The notes under the pieces are model-generated. The model saw only the letters and a program-made list of their open reading frames with translations, was not told the DNA's origin and did no database searches. From Histomonas meleagridis (lineage: Eukaryota; Parabasalia; Tritrichomonadida; Dientamoebidae), in assembly GCA_020186115.1 (NCBI GenBank), contig WSYJ01000099.1:1-64000 (forward strand): 64,000 nt of DNA. Reading direction: 5' to 3'. How positions within the stretch are numbered: the first letter of the stretch is position 1; each line of letters begins with the position of its first letter. The position numbers were made by a program, and so were the translations under genes. Shown in pieces: positions 41,735 through 52,683 of the stretch.

Positions 41735-44700
41735 TCAGTGTACTACGTCAGATGACTTTATCACATAATAATCCAATTTTCCATTTGGAGCATTAAATTG
41801 TCGGATTCTTTCTATTTTATATTGTGTGTTCATCATAGATTTCATCACAAACATATCGACCACGACTTCGCCGTAGTCGACTTCTTTTAGAATTGTACTT
41901 GACACCACTAAAGTACTTGAATACAGTGATAAGTAATCTTTATTTTCTTGATTAGACACTTCTAATAAACATTGCGAACCATTTAATATTGACATTTTAC
42001 AATCATCTGCATATAATTTCATTAAAATCGCAGCTAAAGACAATGGCTCTTTAATATATTGTCTTTTGTTTTCGATGTTTGAGTACGAATTAAATAACAA
42101 ATAAAAACTAAAACGTTGTAATTTTTTATACATTAACGTTGTATAAGATTCGGAATTAATATTAATTTGGTCGATAATTTCATTTAATTTTTCAACTGAT
42201 AATCCAGGTTTAAATATTATATCAATTACAATGAAATGACTTATTAAAAGTATTTTATCTTGATTTTGAATATCATCATACCATGAAGGAAATAATAATA
42301 ATTTCTCTAATTGAATAATTTCATTTTCTAATTTTTGTTCTTTTAATTTCATTTTAGTTAATTCAGTTATATCATATAATAATATACATTTTCCATTAAA
42401 TTTAATTCTTGTACCAAATTCATCATTAACAAATTTATTGTTTTTGATTAGAACATAATCTAAAAAATGTTTTTTTCCATCATTAGTAATAATTTCTTTC
42501 GGTAATTCATTTAATTTATTATAATTCGTTATTTGTGTTATATTAATTGCAAATTTGTTCATATATTTAATATTTCCATTTTTATTTATGAAAATAATAC
42601 CATAAGGTAAATCTTCAATTAATTCATCAGTTAAAATACTTTTAATTTTAGCTTTACCATTATAAAATTCACTAAATGAATCATAAAAAGGTGATTCATC
42701 AGGTAAAAATGCGCAAATTCGTATAAACAATTTTATGAATTTTAATGCAGATTTATATGAAGAAATTGTTCTAATAAAATATGCAATTTGAATAAATGAA
42801 TATATTAATATAATATATACTAAGATAAATATATGTTTCGATGATTGTTCTTTAAATATATTTAATATTTTATCAATAAATATAGTGCTAAAATCAAATG
42901 GTAAAAACGTCGCTTGGCTAAAAGTATTAATATATTGCTTTTCAGGATTAATTTTTTGTGCAAAGATAAATGCAATGTTATGTAATTGAAAAAATAATAA
43001 TGATGAAAGTGAATAATTATATTGTATTAAGTTTAAATATCGTATAGGTACTATAGTTATATTATTATGCGTATTAGTTTCATTACATTGAACATCAATT
43101 TTTGGTGAATGAGGAATTGGATCAAAATCATATAATAAATCATAAAATGTATACATTATACATATTGAATTGCTATCGATTTCATTATAATCAACTATAA
43201 ATGCTGATGCTAAAATTGGATAATAAGAAATTTGGATTGTAGACATAGCTAAGTTTAATTCTAATGTTTCATGAATAGTATTAATATATTGTGTTAATAC
43301 AAGTTTATATGATATTATCATTACAATTTGTATTATTATATTAATAATAATAGTAATAAATGTTGTTAATGGTATTATTATGTATTGAGGTATTAATTTA
43401 GTTTTAATCGGTTGAAATAATTTATTCGAAAATTGAGAATATTTATTAACAAGTTTAGAAACTGAATTCTTTGGTATTCGAAATGGTAAATATGATAAAC
43501 GTTTTAATTTCTTTGATATAATCATAAATAAAATTATTGTAACGAATATTAAAAATGAATAAACACAAGCTAAAGATATTAATGAATATAAATAAATACT
43601 ATTATGTTGATTAAGTAAAGTATAATATTTATGATATAAAAGATTTGTTGAATTAATATAATTATTTAATATTTGTAAACTATATCTTTCTAATTTCTGA
43701 TAATTAATAGTAATATTTAACATTAAATGATCTAAAACTTCTAATATATAATTATAATAATTATTTATCAAAGTTTTATCAATTAAATTATATTCATTAA
43801 TAATATCCGGAAATTCCGTATTAAGAATTTGTTGACATTCAAATTTAACAACTTCGATTTCAGGAACTGAATAATTATTTGTAATATCATAATAATAATA
43901 ATAATATAATAATAAATATAAAACTTCATACGTCGTTTGATATATTGGTTTCGAATATTGTAAAAATGGTTGAATCACTGCACTTGAATGAGAAAATCGA
44001 AATAAGAAATAAAAAAAGAATATAATAATAACAACTGCAAATACTAATGCAATCGAATGAATAAAATATGTAAATAATAATAAACATTTTCGTTGTTCTA
44101 CAAATGACTTATTAATTGATTCACAAAACTCAATGTTTTTCTGATTAATATTTATTAATTTTTTTTGTATTAATTTCGGTTTTAAATTTTCTTGATCTTC
44201 ATCATTATCAGATTGGATATTAGTTAATTGTAACTTAGTTAAATCGACAGTAATATTCTTCACAAATTCGATATATTTCATTGCAAAATTATCTTCAGAG
44301 AATTCATCGATTAAATAATTCTTAAAAAACTTTTCTAAATTTGATGAATTCTCTTCAATCTTTCGTGAATAATATAATACTTTATCTGATGATGATAATA
44401 AAATCGATTTCCAAAATTCATAATGTGAATTATAACATCTTTGTAATAACATATCTAACTGTTTTTGTTTAATTGATTTATCTTCAATGTTCTCTGATAT
44501 TTCAGTGACTTTTTCGACAACAGAACCTAAAAGTAATAAATTAAATAAATTTAAATTATGTAAACGTAATAAACTTTCACTAATTTCGAAAAATGTTTGG
44601 AAATTATTTGAACCATGTTCTAAATAACGTAATAAAAATATACACATTTCAATGTCTTCCATATTATTTCTAAATATTGTTGATATTACTTCACAATTAG

Positions 44701-45781
44701 ATATATTATTTGATATTAATGGATCATGATATAACAATATATAAATTATTTCATTTTTTGTTAAATGATTTAAATCTGTAATTTCAAATGTTTGTCCAAT
44801 TTTTTCATATTTTTTCTTTCGAATATGAAATATTATAATTGAAATAATTATAAATATTATTATTATTCCGATAAATATATATTGAATAATTTCGATATAT
44901 GATGAAAAAAGTTGTAAAAACGCACCGCCAAGAGAAAAAATTAATGTAAACTCAGATAATAATATCGACATTAATTGCATATAATATGAAAAATGATATG
45001 GTTGAAAAAATGTAATATAAAACATTTTAAGTGATGACAATATACGTATTAAATATATTAAAAAAAGTATATTTCGCTTTTCGGGATAAAATCGACAAAA
45101 AATAGATAAAAAAGCATTAAATAAAAGATGGCCAAACCATTTGATCATTAAAGATGGACTTCGTGTAGAATATGGAGTATGATTAATACCACATTTAATG
45201 ATACCAATGTAAGAACAGAGAAGTAATGCTGGTAATGTGAATAAAATTAGAGTTGGAATGACAATATATTTGCCGTCTTGTGTCGATATTATTGAAGAAA
45301 TGCATGAAAATAAATTTATAATGACTAATAGTAATATATCGACTGATAATGATGAAGTAAAAAAATTGGCAAATGATTTTAAGGGACCGGAAACAAATAA
45401 ATTTTTCTTATGGAGATAAAATATAATGTAAACAATTAAACAGAGAATTAAAATAAAAATAGTAAAATGAAAAGGTGGACTCATGAAAATTATAGTTGGT
45501 ATACTAGACTCAAAGCAACTATAATATATACAACTAAGTATTGTTTCAATAACTAGAGAACCAGGAAATATGTTGTAAAAGCATGAAACAATAAACGCAA
45601 GTGACATAATTGTGGGAAGTATGAATATCGCAAAAGATTCCTTTAATTGAAGTAAGGCATTATCAGCAACAAAATCTAGAATAAAATTTCCAAATAGTGT
45701 GCTGGCTTTGAGATTAATTCTTGGCTTATTATCTCTTTTTCCTGAAACTTGTTTCTGTGGGAGATAAAATTCTTGACTCAT
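41735..45781 (-). CDS. Multi-membrane receptor with PAS and degenerate cyclase domain
   Basis: 1348 residues from ATG 45781. An N-terminal membrane block (about 50-330, roughly eight hydrophobic helices) is followed by a cytosolic helical part. Further membrane segments lie near 555-585, 720-745, 785-815 and 1000-1020. A PAS domain occupies about 1052-1145 (DLPYGIIFINKNGNIKYMN ... ILLYDITEL). The last 190 residues align with a class III nucleotide cyclase by order: linker helix, LLFPSW, HFIVIDIIFKPGLSVEKLNEII. The second metal aspartate site (the KxxGDxxM region) reads KKLQRFSFYLLF, and the INTGPV-like segment reads ILNGSQCL. Catalysis therefore looks lost. Large receptor-cyclases of this layout form big families in Trichomonas vaginalis. 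Probable surface or vesicle sensor. Confidence 0.7.
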   Translation of the reverse strand: MSQEFYLPQKQVSGKRDNKPRINLKASTLFGNFILDFVADNALLQLKESFAIFILPTIMSLAFIVSCFYNIFPGSLVIETILSCIYYSCFESSIPTIIFMSPPFHFTIFILILCLIVYIIFYLHKKNLFVSGPLKSFANFFTSSLSVDILLLVIINLFSCISSIISTQDGKYIVIPTLILFTLPALLLCSYIGIIKCGINHTPYSTRSPSLMIKWFGHLLFNAFLSIFCRFYPEKRNILFLIYLIRILSSLKMFYITFFQPYHFSYYMQLMSILLSEFTLIFSLGGAFLQLFSSYIEIIQYIFIGIIIIFIIISIIIFHIRKKKYEKIGQTFEITDLNHLTKNEIIYILLYHDPLISNNISNCEVISTIFRNNMEDIEMCIFLLRYLEHGSNNFQTFFEISESLLRLHNLNLFNLLLLGSVVEKVTEISENIEDKSIKQKQLDMLLQRCYNSHYEFWKSILLSSSDKVLYYSRKIEENSSNLEKFFKNYLIDEFSEDNFAMKYIEFVKNITVDLTKLQLTNIQSDNDEDQENLKPKLIQKKLININQKNIEFCESINKSFVEQRKCLLLFTYFIHSIALVFAVVIIIFFFYFLFRFSHSSAVIQPFLQYSKPIYQTTYEVLYLLLYYYYYYDITNNYSVPEIEVVKFECQQILNTEFPDIINEYNLIDKTLINNYYNYILEVLDHLMLNITINYQKLERYSLQILNNYINSTNLLYHKYYTLLNQHNSIYLYSLISLACVYSFLIFVTIILFMIISKKLKRLSYLPFRIPKNSVSKLVNKYSQFSNKLFQPIKTKLIPQYIIIPLTTFITIIINIIIQIVMIISYKLVLTQYINTIHETLELNLAMSTIQISYYPILASAFIVDYNEIDSNSICIMYTFYDLLYDFDPIPHSPKIDVQCNETNTHNNITIVPIRYLNLIQYNYSLSSLLFFQLHNIAFIFAQKINPEKQYINTFSQATFLPFDFSTIFIDKILNIFKEQSSKHIFILVYIILIYSFIQIAYFIRTISSYKSALKFIKLFIRICAFLPDESPFYDSFSEFYNGKAKIKSILTDELIEDLPYGIIFINKNGNIKYMNKFAINITQITNYNKLNELPKEIITNDGKKHFLDYVLIKNNKFVNDEFGTRIKFNGKCILLYDITELTKMKLKEQKLENEIIQLEKLLLFPSWYDDIQNQDKILLISHFIVIDIIFKPGLSVEKLNEIIDQININSESYTTLMYKKLQRFSFYLLFNSYSNIENKRQYIKEPLSLAAILMKLYADDCKMSILNGSQCLLEVSNQENKDYLSLYSSTLVVSSTILKEVDYGEVVVDMFVMKSMMNTQYKIERIRQFNAPNGKLDYYVIKSSDVVH

Positions 45782-46261
45782 AGCAAGTTCAGAATACCTT
45801 GAATCTAGATGGTGGTTTAGTTCAATTTTATCTTGATGAATCAGTGGAAGTCAGGTAAAGATTATCGTGTTTTTAAAAATCAGTTATTTAACGGTCTATT
45901 AATCAATTCAGATAACTTTTTGTTTATTTTTATCAAATTTTTGTATAAAATTGGATTTTGGCCGATTATGAAAACTGCCAATAACTCCCGTATGAAAACT
46001 TCAACTCCCCGAATTTTTCCCTTCAAATTTGAATATGTGTTCCATATATAATAATTATTTCAAATTTGGAACTGCAGATTTGACCAAACGTGGCAATATA
46101 ATAAAATTATTTTATGAACTCATAATTTATACATTATCCTCTACGATTTGAAGAATTTGTTGCTTTGAGATATTTTTATATTCGTACCTATATGATTGAA
46201 CCAATGTTATCAAAATATGATGAATATAATTATTAGATTATTATTTTAAACTAACACAGGA
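45782..46261. other. Spacer before tRNA-Lys
   Basis: 480 bp holding the promoter region of the receptor gene (TTTAACGGTC at 45887-45895, an ACCGTTAAA element on its coding strand about 110 bp upstream of its ATG) and the region before the tRNA. No other gene is supported. Confidence 0.5.
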
Positions 46262-46334
46262 ACCTCCGTAGCTCAACGGTTAGAGCATAGGACTTTTAAT
46301 CCTGGGGTTGCGGGTTCGAGTCCCGTCGAAGGTG
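46262..46334 (+). tRNA. tRNA-Lys (UUU)
   Basis: A 73-nt cloverleaf can be drawn: acceptor ACCTCCG with CGAAGGT, D arm GCTC/GAGC with an AACGGTTA loop, anticodon stem TAGGA/TCCTG with loop CTTTTAA (anticodon TTT, lysine codons AAA/AAG), and T arm GCGGG-TTCGAGT-CCCGT. G is the discriminator base; CCA is not encoded. One acceptor pair is C-A (fifth pair). There is no intron. Box A (TAGCTCAACGG) and box B (GGTTCGAGTCC) are present, and an eight-T Pol III terminator follows at 46336. Confidence 0.93.
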
Positions 46335-46335
46335 A

Positions 46336-46343
46336 TTTTTTTT
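46336..46343 (+). terminator. Pol III terminator of tRNA-Lys
   Basis: A run of eight T residues starting two bases after the tRNA 3' end. Confidence 0.85.
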
Positions 46344-46565
46344 CGTTTTTTAGTTTTTAAATTTTTTGGATGATAATTACTACCTAGATATGCAAATAAA
46401 CATCACTTGGGTAATATTTATTTCAATTGATAAGAGTGAATATATCGAATTATCAAGAATAAATAAATTTTTACTTTACTTATTTTCAAAAAAACTCAAA
46501 ATCATTTTACTAAAAAAAACCTTCGCATCGATAATTGAATTCATAACGTTCCTAGCTGCAACCAA

Positions 46566-47729
46566 ATGGAAAATGCAGAATTACCCAAAATATGTAACAA
46601 AACGATTGATTTTGAAATTGTTGGATCTAGGTATAAAATAATTGAACAGATAGGGGCTGGATGTTTTGGACAAATCTACAAATGTGAACATCTTGTTAAT
46701 CATGATTTATATGCTATTAAACTCGAAGAAAATACTTCTTTACACTCACAGTTAAAGAAAGAATGCAAAATTTATAGATCAATCAGCGGTTCACCTGGGA
46801 TTCCCATTATTCATTGGGATGGTACCGAAGGAAATTACAGAGTACTTGTTATGGATCTTTTAGATAAATCTCTTGAAGACCTTTTACAGCTCTCTCCAAA
46901 TAAGTGTTTTTCTCTTAAAACAGTTCTTATGATTGCAGATCAGATTCTTCTCATAATACAATATCTTCATGAAAAGAATTATATACACCGTGACATCAAA
47001 CCAGAGAATATTATGATTGGTTCAAACAAGAACAATAATCAAATTTATTTAATAGACTTTGGTCTTGCAAAAAAATATCGAGATCCAAAAACTCATCAAC
47101 ACATTCCTTATCTTGAAAACAAAGAACTTACAGGAACAGCTCGATATGTTTCTGTTAACACACACTTACGTATTGAGCAAAGTCGTCGAGATGATCTTGA
47201 ATCCATTGGATATGTTCTTATATATCTTCTTGTAGGACGTCTTCCATGGCAAGGCTTTCAAGCTACTACGACCAAAGAGAAACTTGAAAAAATAGCAGAT
47301 GCGAAGATGTCAATATCATATGAAAAATTATGTGAAAGTATTCCTCATGAATTTGTCACATATTTCCAAACAGTCCGTTATCTTGAGTTCGATGAGCGAC
47401 CTCCTTACGAAATGTTACGGAAGAATTTTCGCGATCTCTTCATTCGGATGAATTTCACTTACGATTACGTTTACGATTGGACGGTTATTCATCGTGCAGA
47501 AAGTTCTCAAAATGTTTTGGAAGTTCATGTGCCAGAAATAGGAAAAGATATCATGAAACTTCCAGCATTAGGCGTGAGAAGATCACTTGATGCAAATTCT
47601 AATAGAGGAATAATCCATCGTGTGCTTGTGAATAAATCTTTGTTGAAGAAAAGGGATCGAATGAGGATGTCTGTGCAATATCGGAAGAAAGCATTTGGCG
47701 ACATTCTTAAGATGAAAAAGATATTTTAA
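46566..47729 (+). CDS. Casein kinase 1 family protein kinase
   Basis: 387 residues. A full kinase domain spans about 20-300: glycine loop IGAGCFGQIY (29-38), AIKLE with the ATP lysine at 52, HRDIKPEN (141-148), IDFGLAKKY (DFG 164-166), and the CK1-type activation region TGTARYVSVNTHLRIEQSRRDDLESIGYVLIYLL, where S/SIN replaces the APE motif of other kinases. LPWQGFQA is also CK1-typical. The C-terminal 85 residues are basic and not conserved. CK1 kinases phosphorylate acidic or primed serines and act in many pathways. A TAACGTTCC element lies about 25 bp upstream of the ATG. Confidence 0.95.
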   Translation: MENAELPKICNKTIDFEIVGSRYKIIEQIGAGCFGQIYKCEHLVNHDLYAIKLEENTSLHSQLKKECKIYRSISGSPGIPIIHWDGTEGNYRVLVMDLLDKSLEDLLQLSPNKCFSLKTVLMIADQILLIIQYLHEKNYIHRDIKPENIMIGSNKNNNQIYLIDFGLAKKYRDPKTHQHIPYLENKELTGTARYVSVNTHLRIEQSRRDDLESIGYVLIYLLVGRLPWQGFQATTTKEKLEKIADAKMSISYEKLCESIPHEFVTYFQTVRYLEFDERPPYEMLRKNFRDLFIRMNFTYDYVYDWTVIHRAESSQNVLEVHVPEIGKDIMKLPALGVRRSLDANSNRGIIHRVLVNKSLLKKRDRMRMSVQYRKKAFGDILKMKKIF

Positions 47730-47997
47730 TGTATAAATTTTATTATTATTGTATTTTTAATAAATATATATTTACTTGTTGTTTTCTTAAATCTAAGACT
47801 TCATGAATTATTTAATAATTTTCATCTAAGTCATTCACTTCATTTAATTCCACAAGTATTATATGAGCTACTGTTGGAGTTGGATGAATAATCAAAAAGT
47901 ATTAGAGAATCTTCAAAGTCGTACAGTATTAATGACCAAATGTTTTAAAAAAAACAAATTTTATTTTTATAAAATGTTTATCGATATAATTTATATT

Positions 47998-50900
47998 TTA
48001 ATCACAAATTTCCAGATCTTGCCATGCGGAATTAGATTTTCTTTGTGTTGTGTTAGCGAACAATTTCAGTTCTATTTCTCCGTTATCCTTTTTCATTCCT
48101 TTATTTATTATGTTTACTAAATCTTCTTTTCTTTTTTCTATTTTCCATTTTTCCTCTAATGTTTCCTTATTAATTTTCCTTAAAATTTCGCATGCAATCG
48201 AAATTATATGTTCGATACCTCTTTGATTTTTTACTAATAAAACGCAAGTGAAAAGAATCGAAACTAAATTATGTTCGAACAATTTCACATCATTTTCATT
48301 AAAAATCGATTTTATAGCATCCAAACATATGTCAAAGAACAAAAGAATTCTTGGGAAACTTTTCAAATTATTTGGAATTGCTTTAATTACATTTTCCAAA
48401 ATTCCATTATATAACAAATTTATACCGGAAATTTTCAAGTTTTTATTATTATTTATTAGTAAAGAACCAATGAAATTAATTCCATTTGGAACCAAATTAT
48501 TTTCGATCAAAAATTTTGACAAATTATTAATCGAATTTAATTCATAATTACCAAAAACTTTTAACGCGAAGAAAATTATTTCCAATTTATTATTATACTC
48601 AATTAAATTCGAATTTATTAATGAAGTAATAATATAATCAATGTAATCAGGTGTAATTATATTAATCAATTGTATAAATAATGAAATACATTCTTTAGAA
48701 TTATTTATAGTTTTAGTACATATTGATGAAATTAATATATCGAAATTATTCTTGGAGACACTTTTTAATAAATAACTTAATGATGAATAACAAATTGGTT
48801 CATTTAAACTTAACTTTAATAAGTTTTTCCAAGTTGTTTCCCATTTATCTTTTTGTATTATCGACGAAATCGATTTCAAATAATCGAAATAAAAATTATT
48901 TTCTTTTTTCGGATATATTATAAATTCAGTTGAATCAATTATCTCATTTTTATTATTAATATTTTGTTCATATTTAAAAGAATTACAAAATATTGAAATT
49001 GAATAATCAATGATTTCTTGTTTCGTTTGTATTTTAGTGATAATTTTAGTAAATGTTTTAAGTATTATTAATGATTTAGTTTGACTTAATTCTTTTAATA
49101 ATAAAATTGGTATTATTTCAATGTTAATGTTTAATTTATCACTTAAATTTATTATTACAAATATTATATCTGTTAATTCTTTATTCAGTTCTTTAAGTTT
49201 AATTTCTTGTTTACATATTTTCTCAAATAATTCTTTAAATATCTTCCAATAATTTTCATATTTTGTAATCGAATTAGTTAAAGTGATTAACTTCGAAATA
49301 ATTCTACAAAAAATTACTAAATTTTCTTTTTTAACTTCAATTTTCTTAATTCCTTTTGTAATAATTTCAATTGCATCATTTAACAATGAATTATTCGATA
49401 CATAAAGGAAATTAAGATACTCAATACAAAAACCGGAAATAATTTTTATGTTATTTAATTCAAACGCATGATTTAACATCGGATGAAATTGTGAAATATA
49501 AAAATTCAAAAGTGGTCCATCGATATTTCGAACATCGATAAATTCTTTAATTATTAATTGTATGATAGAAAAGCAATAAAAATCTATATAAGTATTTTTC
49601 ATTTGTGTAGCATTAAAAGCAATTGCTACAATATCATCAATTGCATTTAATTTAATAGGTTTAATGTTTTTAATTTTAGGGATTATATTTATTAATATTT
49701 GCATAGATAATATTAATAAATTATATGATGGTATAACTCTAATGTCACCTTTAAATTTCGTTGGTGGAACATTTTTAGTTATTACAATGATTTTACATAA
49801 ATCAGTCCAATAATCAATTGAATCTGATTTATTTAAAATGGATAAAACAATTTCATTTATAACATTAGTTAAATTAGTTTCTTGTAATAAATTAATTAAT
49901 GTTTCAACATCATTAATCGAATTAAATATCTTTAATTTGTTTAATATTAAAAGTGGTGGCTTTAATTCATTATTATAATTAATTCTTTGTATTTCATTAA
50001 GTTTTATAGTTTTATTAAAATAATTTAATAAATCATATCCAATTAAAGAACTATAATTATTTAGTATTGGAAATGTTAAATAACAATTAATTATTGATGA
50101 ATTACATTCTTTTAAATATAAAAGACATAACTTACATAAATATAATGTGTTTGTATTATTAAATGAATAATTAAACAAATTATTTTCTAATACGGAATAT
50201 ATCATTGGTTTAAATTCATTATTAATTTTATTATTTCTTAACAAAGATGTTAATGCTATTAATGAAGCTGATGAAGGTTCAGTTAATATAATTTTATGTA
50301 AAAGTAAAATTATCTGTGAATTAATTTTATATTTAGAACATTCATATATTATATATGAAATGAACAATTTATTATGTTTTGAGTTTTCTAAATAATCAAA
50401 ACAACTTATTAATAATTCAGGAAATAGTTTAATCCATTTAATAATACAAGAAGCGGAATATCTATAAATGTTTAAATTCGTTGAGTTTTCAAATGATAAT
50501 AAAAATGGTAAACCATCTTTTGGTAAATAAGGAATAATTTTTTTATTATTAAGTAATGATCTAATTAATGAAAGATGTATTAAAGTATTCGAATTATCTT
50601 TAGAAAACAAAACATTTATGAAATGAATTATATTTGTTTTCTCTGATATTAATATCCATGTTTGGAAGTCATTTAATATTTCTTTAATTAATAATGCTTT
50701 AAATGGTATATTAATATCTTCAATTAAATAATGGAAAATCGATTTAATATTATTATTAAGATAATCATTGTTTATATCAATGATTTTAATGTTATATAAT
50801 TCATTTAATGGCTCCGAATTAAATGGAATTTTAAAGATATGATCGACTTCTTTATCTGTATATAATTTCTTTAAGATATTATATGAATGTTGTGTCATAT

Positions 50901-52587
50901 CATTTGCAATTTTTTTGTTTTTATGCCAAACAAATTGACATTCTTTAATTATCTTCCAAAAACATATTAACGAAATAGTTGAACAATGTGGAATTGTAGT
51001 TGGGAAATATTTAATATATGAACGTAATATTTGTTCATAATCTTTGAAATTATTCGGCTTCTTTTTAATGACTTGAAGTAAATAAATTGAAATGTTTTCT
51101 AATGTTTTATAATATTTTGGATTCGAAATTGGTTCTTTAAAGAAATTATTTAAACATTTCATTATTACATCATTAATAATTGGATCATTCTTATAATAAA
51201 TCGATGATAATATTAAAAATGAACATGAAATATAAATCGATGATAAATCATTTATAGTTTGTAAAAAATTAATTGACATATTAAACGCTTTCTCAGTTGG
51301 GATATTAAAGGATAAAATAATTGATGAAATTGCTTGAGAAAATCCATCAACTTCAATCGATGTTGGCGTCATTTGTTGATCTGTTAAGAAATTAATAAAT
51401 GATAAAAAAAATGCCGCGCCTGTTTTATGATGAAATTTTGATAAACATCCATAAAAATATGATGAACATTTCCTCAAATTTTCTTGTGGTGTTGTTAATA
51501 ATGGAAAAATTATTCTTCCAGCAGAAAGTAAATCTTTCGAATATGACTTGTGAGTTGAAAAGACGGTTATTAGAATGATGGCTTTTCCTTGTGTCGTTGG
51601 GCCTTTGGAAACAGCTTCGAGAATTTCATGGCATAGAAGTTCTGAAACAGTCTCCCCTGTTCGTTGAATTATGGCATCAACAAGTGAATTAGTTAATACT
51701 AATAAATATGGTAATGATATTTGTAAGTCAGTAACTAATGAAATTAAAAAATTAACAAATAATTTTATGTGTTCAACAACTGATATGGGTTGATAGTATC
51801 GAAGAAATATGCCAAATGATGATGAGATTGTTTTGATGTTTGCTTCAATTTGACAAAATTGTAAGTAATGCTTTAGTGGAGTTAAAAATGAATTAGAATT
51901 TTCTGGATCATAATAAAGAAGTTTTGCAAGTGATTTAGCAACTGTATATCGAAGTGTAGAATTTTTTAATAATTGTGAAATCAATTGAAGGAGTTTAGAT
52001 AGAGGCATTTTTGCATCCCGAAGAAGAACAGGAAGAGTTTTAATGCATTCAGCTTGTAACTTAAGTGAATATGAATTTATTTCGCGACAAATGAAAGAAT
52101 ATATTTCAGAAATAGATTTTGTTAAAAAGACTCCTGTTCCTTTCAAAATCCTTCTAAAGCATTGAACAACGTATGGAAGGATTGCTTGCTTATTACAACG
52201 TAATAAAAAACTCACCATAAAAGATAGTTGAGATTTAAAACCTTCTGCAATTTTAGATGTTACAAACCCAAGCACAATAATTGCTGGAAGTTTGTTTTCT
52301 TTAATTTCTTCTGTTATGATTGATGTAAATTGCCAAAATGATTTATTATAAATTTTATAGAAATATGATAAGCAAGATCCTAAAGTCCGAGCAACAACAG
52401 GACTTGTCTCATGTGTATTTGTTTTTAATAACGATAATAAGATAATTTCGTAATCTTCACTAATTTGTTCAGGATGAGCTTCCATTTGTAATTCCAAATT
52501 TTGTAACTCTTTACCAATGATGTAGTTCCAATTTTGTACTTTTTGTTCTGTTATTAATTTTTGGATATTGCTAAAAATTTCGTTCAT
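47998..52587 (-). CDS. Giant HEAT-repeat protein (possibly HEATR5/Laa1-like)
   Basis: 1529 residues from ATG 52587 (an in-frame TTG four codons earlier is less likely). The whole chain is helical repeat sequence without a catalytic domain. The N-terminal 400 residues (VARTLGSCLSYFYKIYNKSFW, LPAIIVLGFVTSKIAEGF, AECIKTLPVLLRDAKMPLSKLLQLI) resemble the start of HEATR5/Laa1, a membrane-traffic factor that works with AP-1 clathrin adaptors, but the match is only in layout. The rest is Asn/Ile/Leu-rich and diverged. TCACTTTTCA at 52602-52611 on the coding strand is a good initiator about 18 bp before the ATG. Confidence 0.6.
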   Translation of the reverse strand: MNEIFSNIQKLITEQKVQNWNYIIGKELQNLELQMEAHPEQISEDYEIILLSLLKTNTHETSPVVARTLGSCLSYFYKIYNKSFWQFTSIITEEIKENKLPAIIVLGFVTSKIAEGFKSQLSFMVSFLLRCNKQAILPYVVQCFRRILKGTGVFLTKSISEIYSFICREINSYSLKLQAECIKTLPVLLRDAKMPLSKLLQLISQLLKNSTLRYTVAKSLAKLLYYDPENSNSFLTPLKHYLQFCQIEANIKTISSSFGIFLRYYQPISVVEHIKLFVNFLISLVTDLQISLPYLLVLTNSLVDAIIQRTGETVSELLCHEILEAVSKGPTTQGKAIILITVFSTHKSYSKDLLSAGRIIFPLLTTPQENLRKCSSYFYGCLSKFHHKTGAAFFLSFINFLTDQQMTPTSIEVDGFSQAISSIILSFNIPTEKAFNMSINFLQTINDLSSIYISCSFLILSSIYYKNDPIINDVIMKCLNNFFKEPISNPKYYKTLENISIYLLQVIKKKPNNFKDYEQILRSYIKYFPTTIPHCSTISLICFWKIIKECQFVWHKNKKIANDMTQHSYNILKKLYTDKEVDHIFKIPFNSEPLNELYNIKIIDINNDYLNNNIKSIFHYLIEDINIPFKALLIKEILNDFQTWILISEKTNIIHFINVLFSKDNSNTLIHLSLIRSLLNNKKIIPYLPKDGLPFLLSFENSTNLNIYRYSASCIIKWIKLFPELLISCFDYLENSKHNKLFISYIIYECSKYKINSQIILLLHKIILTEPSSASLIALTSLLRNNKINNEFKPMIYSVLENNLFNYSFNNTNTLYLCKLCLLYLKECNSSIINCYLTFPILNNYSSLIGYDLLNYFNKTIKLNEIQRINYNNELKPPLLILNKLKIFNSINDVETLINLLQETNLTNVINEIVLSILNKSDSIDYWTDLCKIIVITKNVPPTKFKGDIRVIPSYNLLILSMQILINIIPKIKNIKPIKLNAIDDIVAIAFNATQMKNTYIDFYCFSIIQLIIKEFIDVRNIDGPLLNFYISQFHPMLNHAFELNNIKIISGFCIEYLNFLYVSNNSLLNDAIEIITKGIKKIEVKKENLVIFCRIISKLITLTNSITKYENYWKIFKELFEKICKQEIKLKELNKELTDIIFVIINLSDKLNINIEIIPILLLKELSQTKSLIILKTFTKIITKIQTKQEIIDYSISIFCNSFKYEQNINNKNEIIDSTEFIIYPKKENNFYFDYLKSISSIIQKDKWETTWKNLLKLSLNEPICYSSLSYLLKSVSKNNFDILISSICTKTINNSKECISLFIQLINIITPDYIDYIITSLINSNLIEYNNKLEIIFFALKVFGNYELNSINNLSKFLIENNLVPNGINFIGSLLINNNKNLKISGINLLYNGILENVIKAIPNNLKSFPRILLFFDICLDAIKSIFNENDVKLFEHNLVSILFTCVLLVKNQRGIEHIISIACEILRKINKETLEEKWKIEKRKEDLVNIINKGMKKDNGEIELKLFANTTQRKSNSAWQDLEICD

Positions 52588-52601
52588 TGGCTTATGCAAC
52601 C

Positions 52602-52611
52602 TGAAAAGTGA
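52602..52611 (-). promoter_or_regulatory. Initiator-like element of the HEAT-repeat gene
   Basis: TCACTTTTCA on the minus strand fits the TCAYTW initiator core and lies at a typical distance from the start codon. Confidence 0.45.
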
Positions 52612-52683
52612 CGCAAAATTATTTGGAAAATTCCAAATTTTCTTTTGTAAATCGAATCACAAACAAACAAAAAAATTATAATA

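Noticed and set aside
45833-46051. Short plus-strand frame before the tRNA
   Set aside because: Overlaps the promoter region of the receptor gene; composition is not coding-like.
46250-46260. Spliceosomal intron 3' end (ACTAACACAG-like)
   Set aside because: It directly abuts a Pol III tRNA gene, lacks two bases of the known motif, and no matching GTATGT donor with a coding exon is present upstream.
47863-48120. Plus-strand frame overlapping the 3' end of the HEAT-repeat gene
   Set aside because: Its second half is antisense to a clear gene and the product has no recognisable feature.
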